A stretch of DNA of 26,870 nucleotides from assembly GCA_001642005.1 (NCBI GenBank), contig LWCA01000460.1, forward strand, positions 1-26,870. The letters run 5' to 3'. Positions 1 through 8,247 of the stretch are shown in pieces; within the stretch, counting starts at the first letter, position 1; each line of letters begins with the position of its first letter. The notes below the pieces were generated by a model, which was given only the letters and a program-made list of their open reading frames with translations, searched no databases and was not told where the DNA came from. The DNA comes from Intoshia linei (lineage: Eukaryota > Orthonectida > Rhopaluridae). The translations under genes and the position numbers were made by a program.

Positions 1-5
1 TTTTG

Positions 6-115
6 ATTATGCTCTTAAAGAAGTTTGCATCATTGTGAATTACATAATTGTGTTAGTTTACATTTTATTTTATTTTGAATTTATTTATTGTTGTTTAACG
101 ACTTAAGAGCATAAT
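6..115. repeat. Inverted-repeat pair with a third copy at 541-566 (family R3)
   Basis: ATTATGCTCTTAA at 6-18 is inverted as TTAAGAGCATAAT at 103-115. The 26-nt stretch at 90-115 recurs in direct orientation at 541-566 with 24 of 26 bases matching. These look like ends of a small non-autonomous DNA element, either 6-115 alone or a longer unit reaching 566. No target duplication was recognised. Confidence 0.5.
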
Positions 116-317
116 GCTTATCCGACTAATATTTTATTAAACTCTTACGAGATTATGCTTATTTTCAAAATTTGAAAGCAAAAAATTTCACTTTTGAAAT
201 GTTAAAAAACACCAAAATTTAAAGCTCAAAATTTGGCTAAGAATTAGAAATAAAATATATTTAATTTATGACATGCAATTACAATCACGTAGTGTCTATT
301 GTATTTCAAATATAATT

Positions 318-508
318 TATTTTATTGTTGACACAAAGTAAACATTGATAATAAAATTAATTTTTACGCATATTACATTTATTGTATGAGCAGTAATTTG
401 TTAATAATTTATATTGGTATCGCCTTATTTTGGTTTGTATACAAATCAACGTAATTTAATAAGTGTAGTTTTTGGCATCTATACATGCAATTGTCTCGTA
501 AGGGTTAA
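318..508 (+). repeat. Dispersed repeat R2, copy 1
   Basis: This stretch starts near TTTATTGTTGACAC and ends near TTGTCTCGTAAGGGTT. Its landmarks recur in the same order at 1457-1718. It has no coding potential. The rest of 1-769 is AT-rich non-coding DNA in which I see no gene. Confidence 0.55.
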
Positions 509-769
509 AATTATATTAAATGTACAAAATTGTATGCAATGTTGCTTAACGACTTAAAAGCATAATTTTTGAATGGCTCTATTTATATCATCTATGTTAG
601 AGACGAATTTCAGAAGTGAACTTTAAAATGTTAATAAATTTCCAATAGATGTTATATTACTGTTTCTTTGTGTAAATTTTAATTATAATTTCAATTTTTA
701 CAATTCAAAATTAATTTATAATTAATATTATTTATATATTATTATAATAGAATCTAAAAATATTTATAA

Positions 770-871
770 CAATATGGCCATTCAAAAATGGAAACACCTG
801 TTCTCGTCCGATCACACAAGTTAAGCATCTTCGGGATTGGTGACCGCTTGGGAAGACGAAGTGTCATATTT
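770..871 (+). pseudogene. 5S rRNA pseudogene with internal deletion
   Basis: The stretch begins CAATATGGCCAT and contains 5S landmarks, including the AACACCTGTTCTCGTCCGATC block, AAGTTAAGCATCTTCGGG and GTGACCGC-TTGGGAAGAC. Compared with the intact copy at 21708-21825 (-), about 16 nt are missing between CGGG and GGTGACC. The loss covers the GGTTAGTACTTGG segment and so removes the intermediate element and part of box C of the internal promoter. The gene is probably neither transcribed by Pol III nor foldable. The ends still look partly able to pair (CAATATG with CATATTT). Confidence 0.85.
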
Positions 872-1182
872 CTTTTAGATAAAATGTTTAAGTTGATTTT
901 TTAATATAAAATGCTTTAAATCATTTTGAAAAAGTACATAACAGTCAACCAAGTAATATATAATTATTATTTTAAAAATGGACGCGTCAAAAGTATAAAC
1001 ATTTCGATTTTAACAAAATTTATTTATTTCAGTTGTGTACTACAGGTAATAGTTAAAAAATATTTTTTATTTATTTTGAAACTGATAAAAATGTATTTTA
1101 ATGTATTGAAAATTTAAAAATGCAAAAAAGACAAAAAACAAAGCTGATATATCAAATTATATGATTTAGTATAACTGGAACA

Positions 1183-2074
1183 GCTCTATCAGAATAATAG
1201 TTTTTTTTTAATTTTCGGACCGTTAATTATTTCACATATTTTGTTTTAATAAAATATTTTGGAAAAAAATATATGAATACTAAAATGCTTTTTTGACCGT
1301 GAAGTCGTCATTTATTTGGATTGAAATTTTCTGTGTGTGTTAACAGGTTACAACTGTAAAACATGAAATTTTTTTGAAATTGTAGGGCTGTTTTCAAAAA
1401 AAGGAAGGGGACATTTATCTAATGCGCAAAACTGAAATATCTACTTCATAAAGTAATATTTTATTGTTGACACCATGTAAATATTGGTAATAAAATTTAT
1501 TTTGTTTTGATATTTCTTGAGTATTATGTTCACAAATGACATATGTACTGCCTTATTTTTGTTTGTCTGCAAACAATTTAAATTTATCAGTTGATTTTTT
1601 TCCATGCCGGAAAACAGTTAACATTTTTTTATATTCATTTTTTGAATGTATACAAACAATTGTAAATTTATGATTGTACTTTTTTGTATGTATACGTGTT
1701 ATTGTCTCGTACGGGTTAGTAGTAAAATTAATAACGTCGCTGCCAACTTATAATCTTTTTATAACAAATGATAATTTGTGGTTTTGACAATGAAGGTGTG
1801 CGTATCTGCGTCGGAGATGTACGACAATGTAATCATTTTAAAATGCGTTCCAGTATGTATGTTTTAAAATTTAAATGAAACATTAATGAAGTTTTTGTGT
1901 TGATTTTTTTAAGCAAAAGGGAAAATTGTGTTTTTAAACCTGAGGGACTCACATTCGGAAACTGAAAAATAGATATAAACACGATCTGGGAAAAACGGCA
2001 TTACAAAGTGGGTTTTTGATAAATTCTACAACTGTTAATTTTGTAAATAAACGGTAACACACACAGACAGACAT
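1183..2074 (+). repeat. Modular dispersed repeat R1, copy A, interrupted by R2
   Basis: R1 begins with GCTCTATCAGAATAAT and ends near AAATAAACGGTAACACACAC. In between are several degenerate modules of roughly 100-150 bp with the theme: T-rich start, GGGCTGTTTTCAAAAAAA, GGGTAATTTGTGGTTTT, GACC-TGAA. Here R1 is split by an R2 copy at 1457-1718. Other copies lie at 7150-7238 (end fragment), 9210-9710 (-), 14595-15150 (+) and 19450-20065 (-). Short ORFs inside are products of the AT-rich modules. The DNA between the 5S relic and this repeat (872-1182) holds nothing recognisable. Confidence 0.65.
1457..1718 (+). repeat. Dispersed repeat R2, copy 2, nested in R1
   Basis: The landmarks shared with 318-508 are TTTTATTGTTGACACC, GTAA-ATTGGTAATAAAAT, GCCTTATTTTTGTTTGTCTGCAAACAA and TATTGTCTCGTACGGGTTA. 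R1 motifs occur on both sides, so R2 probably inserted into R1. Confidence 0.5.
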
Positions 2075-2262
2075 TTAATTTTATATAATTAAAGAAAAAG
2101 GGTAATTTGTGGTTTTTGACATGAAATTTAAATTTTTGAATTTAAAATGTATGGTACTTTTTGTACCGAAAAAAACTATCTTATAAATTTTGTTTTTGAA
2201 ATTTATGGGGCATTTATAGACACACCGTTTGATAAACACTGTCACAACATGTATATCTAGAC

Positions 2263-3266
2263 CAGGAGTGCACAAAGTGCGGCCGTGGGCAATACATGTG
2301 ATCATAATGCAATATATCATTTTACTTCAAATTGAAAAGTTAAAATGAGATTTTATTCAAGGTCTATTTTTAAAATATTTTAATCAAAAAGTTACATTCT
2401 TGACTTTGTCCCAGTTTCGCGAATGTCACACAAAATAAAGTTAGTCACTGATATCGTTTTTGATGTCATTATTAATATTTACATATTTATTTTTATTTTT
2501 TTTGTCTTCCACTCTAATGTATCAACATATCGGTTTTTAATAGAACTTTTTTCTGTGGTCCAATTATTATTAATTATTTACCGAAACATTAATGATTAAT
2601 GTTTTTTCAAAAAAATATTAGTAAAAGGAGATTTTTCAAATTTTTTTAAAATTAGGTTTTATCTTATGGAATCAGTCAGAAGAATTATTGATCTAAAAAT
2701 TTAGTTAAATGGGATTTTTCATAAAAATATTGTAAAAGCGATTTTTTTCTTTAAGGGTTGGTAAAGTTTGGTTTATTCTTTTGGAATCAGATAGGGTAGT
2801 TTTTATTCTAAAACTTTGGTAAAAATGTATTTTTAAAAAAAATATTGGTAAAAAGGGATTTCTTCCTTAAAGATTGTTAAAATTTTGGTTTTTTCTTATA
2901 AGATTATATTAAATTGGATGATTTAATGAAATATGTTGAAAATTGTAGATTCGTCTACAATCATCTAAATTTTTGTATTCACCCCTTGGGTTGACTAGTC
3001 ACCCCATTAGAAGCACTGCATTAATCCTACTATTGCTATTTATTCCGATTCAGATAAATGACAAATATGGTGTTAATTTATATGAGTAAATTAAGGATTA
3101 ATTTTAATTGAAAATTATTAATTAAAATTTAAAGAAAACTTTTATTAAACCTAAAATTTAGGTCCAGAATAAACTTTCTCAATGTTGAAGTAAATTTTGT
3201 GCGGCCGTAGTATCAATGACAAAAGTAGCATTGTGTCTGAATTGGTGGAAAGGTTGTGCACCCCTG
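2263..3266. mobile_element. hAT-type non-autonomous element, 1004 bp
   Basis: The ends are inverted: CAGGAGTGCACAAAGTGCGG at the left, and GGTTGTGCACCCCTG at the right, which reads CAGGGGTGCACAACC in reverse complement. They are flanked by a perfect 8-bp duplication, ATCTAGAC, at 2255-2262 and 3267-3274. An 8-bp duplication with CAGGGGTG-type ends containing GCGGCCG is characteristic of the hAT superfamily. The interior has no transposase ORF, so any movement would need a transposase supplied in trans. An internal tandem array lies at about 2614-2915. Confidence 0.9.
2614..2915. repeat. Tandem array, about 2.6 units of 111-116 bp, inside the hAT element
   Basis: Units start at about 2614, 2725 and 2841 with AATATTAGTAAAAG, AATATTGTAAAAGCG and AATATTGGTAAAAAGGG. 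Each continues through a T-rich stretch to a TTTTGGAATCAG-like motif. The third copy is partial. Internal tandem arrays are common in non-autonomous DNA transposons. Confidence 0.7.
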
Positions 3267-3646
3267 ATCTAGACATTAAAAAAGTTTGAAACCAAAACGC
3301 AAAAAAAATCATTAAAATGCCAATTTAAACTATAAATAACTCAAAATTAGTCTGAATGTATTTTTGACAATATAAATCTTTGTGTAATTTTACTTATTTA
3401 AAATATCATTAATGCACCCTATAAATTTGAAATGTATTCTCAGGTGTACAGTGATATATTCGAAAATTAAACTGTATTGCAATTTAATTGATTAGAAATA
3501 TTTACCAATACGAGTTAACTAAATAATGAAACGGTTGTAAATATAAATATGAAATCAATAATGTAAATTATTATAGCGCTATAAGCAAATATGTTAAAAT
3601 CTAATTAACATTCTATAATTTTTTTAAGTATTTGATAAAACAAAAA
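3267..3646. other. Non-coding interval
   Basis: AT-rich DNA between the hAT element and the small secreted-peptide gene. I see no ORF, RNA gene or repeat. The final part should hold the promoter and 5' UTR of the gene starting at 3647, but no convincing motif beyond general AT richness can be named. Confidence 0.4.
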
Positions 3647-3830
3647 ATGAAATATTTTACACTTTTAAAAATAGCCATATGTGTAGTAGCAATCTGTTGT
3701 GTCATGCAGATGACTGAAGCGAGTAGAGTAATAATAATTTTTTTAATAGAACAATTATAATTTATTATTTTTAAATTAGGTGGATCAAAAGAGGTTCAGT
3801 GAAAGAGGTAAATTTTCATCATGTAGTTAA
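3647..3830 (+). CDS. Small secreted peptide precursor, two exons, hypothetical
   Basis: ATG at 3647 opens an 81-nt exon (3647-3727) encoding 27 residues: MKYFTLLK, then a strongly hydrophobic stretch rich in I, V, C and A, ending MTEASR. This is a textbook secretory signal peptide with a likely cleavage after the A-S region. A GTAATA donor at 3728 and an AAATTAG acceptor ending at 3779 give a 52-nt phase-0 intron, matching other introns in the window. Exon 2 reads VDQKRFSERGKFSSCS and stops at 3830, giving 43 aa. Alternatively, the GTAAAT at 3808 is a second donor and splicing to the CAG before GTGATAAAAG gives the tail VIKAVNEY. A KR dibasic pair follows the signal peptide, as in processed peptide hormones. 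No family is recognised. Confidence 0.5.
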
Positions 3831-4655
3831 TGTTGTAAGTTAACTTAAGTATTTAATCAACTTTTAAAATTTGAAACTGTCAGGTGATAAAAGCTGTTAA
3901 TGAATATTGAATATGATCAATATTGTACATTAGCTGTTAATATTTTTATATTTACAATTTTAACATTTTTTTTTTCATTATTGAATTTCAATATATTAAA
4001 TTTTCATATAGTTTATATCCTTACTTTTCATCTCACATATAATCTAATTTAGATAAAAATACAAGTCTGTTTATTTGTTTGTTTATGACTATTTTTTAAG
4101 ACATTATACGGGATAGAGAACTTAAAAATACCAATTTCTAACTAAGTTTTTCTGGTGAGATTTTATTTTAAGAAATTGAGTCCTTCAGAGTCATAAACCC
4201 CAATTGTTTTTTTTTAAAAAAATATACACTATCATATAGATTTTAAAGTCTGGAATCACTCCTTTAAGATTGATAATAGTGAATAATAGTATTTAATTTA
4301 TTTAAAAAATTTAGTTGTATATTATTTATATACGATCAATGATAATACTTATATTTATTGGTTTATTAAAATTATATGAAATCTAATTAGGTAGAGACAA
4401 ATATGACATAATGGATAATCCAGCATTTTGGTATTATGGTAATTTTAAAATATATACAATATGAAAAGGTAGGGAAACGGATTGGCGTGCGGGTCGCACA
4501 AATTTCGTGAATTCACTGAAACACTTTAAATTGATGACATGCTATTTTGGCTTGTAAAATTGATTGATTTTTTCAAGTATTATAGAGTAAACATTCCCTT
4601 TGAATAGATGCTATTAATATTTTTAGTGTGCGATATTTGTTATACATTTAAAATA
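3831..4655. other. Non-coding interval with a fragment of repeat R4
   Basis: No gene is seen. A fragment at about 4239-4297 (GGAATCACTCCTTTAAGATTGATAATAGTGAATAATAGTAT, given here only as a landmark region) resembles part of repeat R4, found at 9711-9955 (+) and 13452-13673 (-). Confidence 0.35.
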
Positions 4656-5051
4656 AAGTGGCCAGAAAAACACGTACTATCACTTTTAGTTTATTTGGGA
4701 TAAATTTTAAGCCAATAAAGTTTTATTCGTCATCATTAGGGCAAGCAAAAGTCAGAAAAGTTAAAATTTAATATGTTAAATAGTTTAACATTTAACATTT
4801 AGCATGATGGCACATTATCGTCAATATTAATTGGCTAATTAAAATTTTATAAAGTTAATACGGTTAGAAAAATTAAAATTTTTTCCAAATGTTAGAATTT
4901 TTTTAAAAAGTTAATAAAGTTAGAATTTTATTTTGATAGGTTAGAAAAAGTTTGCTCTAGTCATCATATATAAGTAATTTTGTTTTTACTAAAAACTTTA
5001 CATTAAACACTAAATAAACTAAAGTGATAGTACGTATTTTTCTGGTAACAT
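4656..5051. mobile_element. MITE, probably Tc1/mariner type, 396 bp
   Basis: Long terminal inverted repeats: the left arm contains CCAGAAAAACACGTACTATC from 4662, and the right arm in reverse complement contains CCAGAAAAATACGTACTATC. The match runs for about 34 bp. Ten bases outside CCAG on each side is a TA (4654-4655 and 5052-5053), consistent with the TA target duplication of Tc1/mariner elements. There is no ORF. The exact outer ends are less certain than the inner arms. Confidence 0.8.
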
Positions 5052-5735
5052 TATGTAATTGGTTACCGCCACTTAATTGATGCAACATTTTAAAAATTTA
5101 TTATTAGATGGTTGTTTTTTTTAGATGTGCCATTAAAAATAATTATTATTATACAAGGTCAATAACTTTCTTATGTGAAAGATAAATGTATATATCACTA
5201 CAATTATAAGTCATATAACATGATTTTTGATATAAAACTAATCTGATAGACTATTATTTATACAATTCGCCAGTTCCGTGGACGTGAATCCTTAATACAT
5301 ATACAGTATGCAAAAGTTGAAAGGTATTTGCTTTCGTTAGCAGGCTTTGTATTGAAAAAGCAAGATCTACCGTAATACAGTGATATCTCGATATAGTCAC
5401 CGTATAAATAAGATATTTGTGATTAAAATTTAGTTTTTTATTTAATAGTTTAATAAAGGGGAAAGGACAGGAAAACGTACTGGTAATTGTAGGCATTGAT
5501 TGATGAAGCATTTTTAATTAATTCATTTGAGTTTTTAATAAATAACCATTATTATGGTTCAATTTTAATTAAACTTGAAATATATTTTCATCTATATATT
5601 ATTTCCGTTATTGATTCCATATTTTTAATTTTTTGTAAAATATATGAATTAGTTTTTAATTAAATTGTCAATTTATCTATGTCTTTATTGAAATAAATTT
5701 ACATAATTTAATATTATATTGTCTATTTTGTATTA
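5052..5735. other. Non-coding interval
   Basis: AT-rich DNA with only chance ORFs, including one on the minus strand at 5254-5511 with no recognisable content. No RNA gene or repeat copy was found. Confidence 0.35.
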
Positions 5736-6110
5736 CTATTGGTACAATATTAAGTATTTTTTAATGTTATTCAGTGAAAAATTTCTTTGTTTAGTCAACA
5801 TACTAAAACTTCTCTCAACACCGTTATAAGTCCATGGTCCATTTGTTAATTGACTATACAAGGATGGAGGTTTAGATTCATCCAAAGCCAATATTATCAA
5901 TTCAATGTCATTCGTTTTTAGTCTTTTGTTAATGTATGATTTTATATTACAGGAACTGAAATAAATTCAATATTCTTTATTGTGTCATACGCCTTATTAT
6001 TATTGAATACTAAATGACTTCTTTGACATGTCAATAACATCTATTAGATAAACATATCCAGATAATTCGATTAATTCATTATAATCTTCAATAAAATGAC
6101 TTTTTTTTTT
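5736..6110 (-). pseudogene. hAT transposase C-terminal relic (dimerisation domain)
   Basis: Read on the minus strand, the part nearest 5736-5930 encodes a GVERSFSMLT motif followed about 12 residues later by NIKKYLILY and a stop. This is the classic C-terminal hAT dimerisation signature, where VERSFS is the most conserved block. Upstream (about 5990-6110) open segments such as IELSGYVYLIDVIDMSKKSF read in pieces separated by stops, so the gene is decayed. It is distinct from the hAT elements at 2263 and 10734, which lack this segment. Confidence 0.6.
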
Positions 6111-6700
6111 GCCTTCCTGAAAATGTTTATTACTAATGTTAGAATATCTAACGATGAACACATCATCGTAAAAATTGTTTTGATTCTAAGTCAAATGAAC
6201 CCATTATGACAATTTAAAAAACCCTTGATTTTGTAAATTTAACTTTATTTTTTAAATATTAAATTGGGTTCTTGTGTAATATATGCCTTAAATAACATTC
6301 AAATAAATTAAATTTCGATTACAAATAAAAGATATACATTTTTTTACAAACCCTTGTTTGGATTGGATTTTTTTCTGCCTTCCTGAAAATGAGATTTAAA
6401 TATGTTACATCAAGTTATTCTCCTTCTAATGAACTATATGACACTATTTATCCAAGTCAGATTAAGCGTAGATATAAAAATATGTAAAAAAGTCACATTT
6501 GTTAATTATAAAAATTAATAATTTATAAATGATTATTTCATTCCTCAAAATGTGCAAAATTGATGTTACTAAAAATCCTTTTTCATGGTTTGCATAGCAA
6601 TACTGACCAATTCAGATTGGGCATAGAAAACTGAAATACAAAGAAGCGAAAATAACATTAATAACATCAATGTACATGAAATTTTATTATGAATACATAA
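6111..6700. other. Non-coding interval with a short duplicated motif
   Basis: TGCCTTCCTGAAAATG occurs twice, near 6111-6126 and 6377-6392, each after a run of T. On the minus strand it reads as TTTTCAGGAAGGCA, resembling a splice acceptor plus exon start. It may be a local duplication associated with the hAT relic next to it. No gene is seen. Confidence 0.35.
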
Positions 6701-7020
6701 ACAATTATGATAAATTATGATTTAGATAAATGATCCATACATAATCTCCCATCATATTCTTAGGGTTTTTTTTTTATATCTCAATTCAAATGTCTTCAAT
6801 TGTTGATAAAATCTTTCACCGTGTTTATCAGAGAATGCACCACAGTTTAAGTAGAAAACACTTGAATGACACATTATGAGGTGTACTTTACAACTTAAAA
6901 GAACACCCAGTTGTTCATAATTTGCGAGCATAGTTTTAATAATATTTATGTAATTTTCACTTCTATTATTCCCAAGAAAATTTTCACATACGGTATTGAT
7001 ACTCACCCATGTTTTTTTAT
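6700..7020 (-). pseudogene. Transposon-derived ORF fragment with a DKHGERF motif
   Basis: The minus-strand reading contains NFLGNNRSENY, then CKVHLI, then GAFSDKHGERFYQQL and RYKKK. From memory this resembles a block (SDEHGERFHQD-like) seen in many transposon-associated invertebrate proteins; I cannot name the superfamily. After RYKKK a run of A shifts the frame, and the other frame continues NPKNMMGDYVW, which fits the same block. So one frameshift in a homopolymer separates two matching parts. A stop lies upstream of the region, so the copy is dead. Confidence 0.55.
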
Positions 7021-7787
7021 TATATTATGTATAATTATATAATCCAGTTGCAAATACAGCTCCTCTAACTCGCTCGACGATTACACCATTGCCTGCGATA
7101 CCATTAATAAAACTTTTGACTAAATTTAATTTGTTGAAAATTTAATAAGACATTACTCTCGAAAAACTGTATTAGAAATTGGATTTTTGTAAATTCTAGG
7201 ATTGTTAATTTTTTAAATAAACGGGGTAACACAGACATACAATTCAATATGGATTCAAGTAAAGAATTTTTAAATTGTATTCCAAAATTGATTTCAAGTT
7301 AGGTTAGAATGTGCGGAATTATTTCATTTATGAGCCAAAATTATACTAAGTTGAGCTAAACTAGCTGTACCAAAATACATGCCTTCGGGCGACTATGGAT
7401 CCGCAGAAAAATGTAATATTAAACTAATGTAAAAAATGCATGTAGTGATCAAATTTTGGTCCTTTTTCTAAGTAATTAGGTTTTAAGCGGTCAGCTAAAA
7501 GGATGAAATGAAAAAATGCTAAGATTAGAGTTTAAAAGGAGCAATTCTATTACGGTAAATTGATTAAATTGACGATTTGACTAAAATTAACTAATCTCTT
7601 AATTAATCCCTAAAGATTATATAAATTAGAATTTTTCATATTGACTAATGATTAGTTTAATGTAAAAACGAATAGTAACATACATGTATTTAAATTTTAG
7701 TAATGGGACAAATGGCAGTTTGATAAATTTATTGAATTAAAATAATAAATGTAATGTCAATATAATAAAATTATTCTAAATAAAATA
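7021..7787. other. Non-coding interval with an R1 end fragment at 7150-7238
   Basis: The 7150-7238 stretch (GTAAATTCTAGGATTGTTAAT, then TAAATAAACGGGGTAACACA) matches the outer end of repeat R1 as seen at 2000-2074. The remainder is AT-rich, with no RNA gene or ORF of note. The final part would be the NDUFB7 3' UTR. Confidence 0.45.
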
Positions 7788-8189
7788 TTAATTTAAAATG
7801 ATTTTAAAACCTTTTTGAAGTTTGTCCAACTTTAATTGTCGACTCTTCAATCTGCGTTCCCTTTCATATTCATAAATTCGAAGTATAGCGTCATCGTTCA
7901 GACAGGATTGATAATTGTGTGACTCATAGGAGCAAGGGTTAAATTTAACTCTATTTTTCTGATGACAATGCATAAGTTTTATAAAATATTTGGCACAGTA
8001 ATTACGATGATTCATTGAAATATTTGCAGATCGTACTTCGTCTTCAGTTACACTTGGATCTCGTAATTTTCGTTTTCTACCATCAAATCCAAAATGAGAA
8101 TCGAAAGTTGGAGGTTTCGAACAATCTGGAGACTCTTCGGGATGTTTGTATCTCTCAATAGTAGTTTCAAATATATTAGTAAATCCCAT
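7788..8189 (-). CDS. NDUFB7: NADH dehydrogenase (ubiquinone) 1 beta subcomplex subunit 7
   Basis: Intron-less, 133 codons; the human protein has about 137. NDUFB7 is an accessory subunit of respiratory complex I on the intermembrane-space side of the inner membrane. The twin CX9C (CHCH) fold is intact: CAKYFIKLMHC and CSYESHNYQSC, each with nine residues between cysteines. Upstream is FDSHFGFDGRKRK, matching the family PDYGF-ERKER region, and downstream is YERERRLKSRQLK, matching FERERRL. The start is the ATG giving MGFTN, with Gly2 suited to N-myristoylation as in other NDUFB7 proteins; the upstream in-frame TTG is not a plausible eukaryotic start. The gene is divergent from MTERF3, with 58 bp between start codons. 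The CX9C motif implies import through the Mia40 route. Confidence 0.93.
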   Translation of the reverse strand: MGFTNIFETTIERYKHPEESPDCSKPPTFDSHFGFDGRKRKLRDPSVTEDEVRSANISMNHRNYCAKYFIKLMHCHQKNRVKFNPCSYESHNYQSCLNDDAILRIYEYERERRLKSRQLKLDKLQKGFKIILN

Positions 8190-8247
8190 ACAATAGAAAT
8201 TCAATCAAATATAATTTGAATACAACTTTATACAATATTTTATTATA
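8190..8247. promoter_or_regulatory. 58-bp bidirectional intergenic region, NDUFB7/MTERF3
   Basis: The whole space between the two divergent start codons is 58 bp of AT-rich sequence with TATA-like stretches (CAAATATAATTTGAATAC, TTTATACAATATTTTATTATA). It must hold both 5' UTRs and any core promoter, or else transcription starts inside a neighbouring gene. No specific factor site can be named. Confidence 0.55.

Noticed and set aside
5254-5511. Minus-strand 85-codon ORF
   Set aside because: No recognisable motif, low-complexity surroundings and no splice or family support.
8190-8204. Longer NDUFB7 start, five codons upstream
   Set aside because: The upstream codon is TTG; the first ATG gives MGFTN, which matches the family N terminus.
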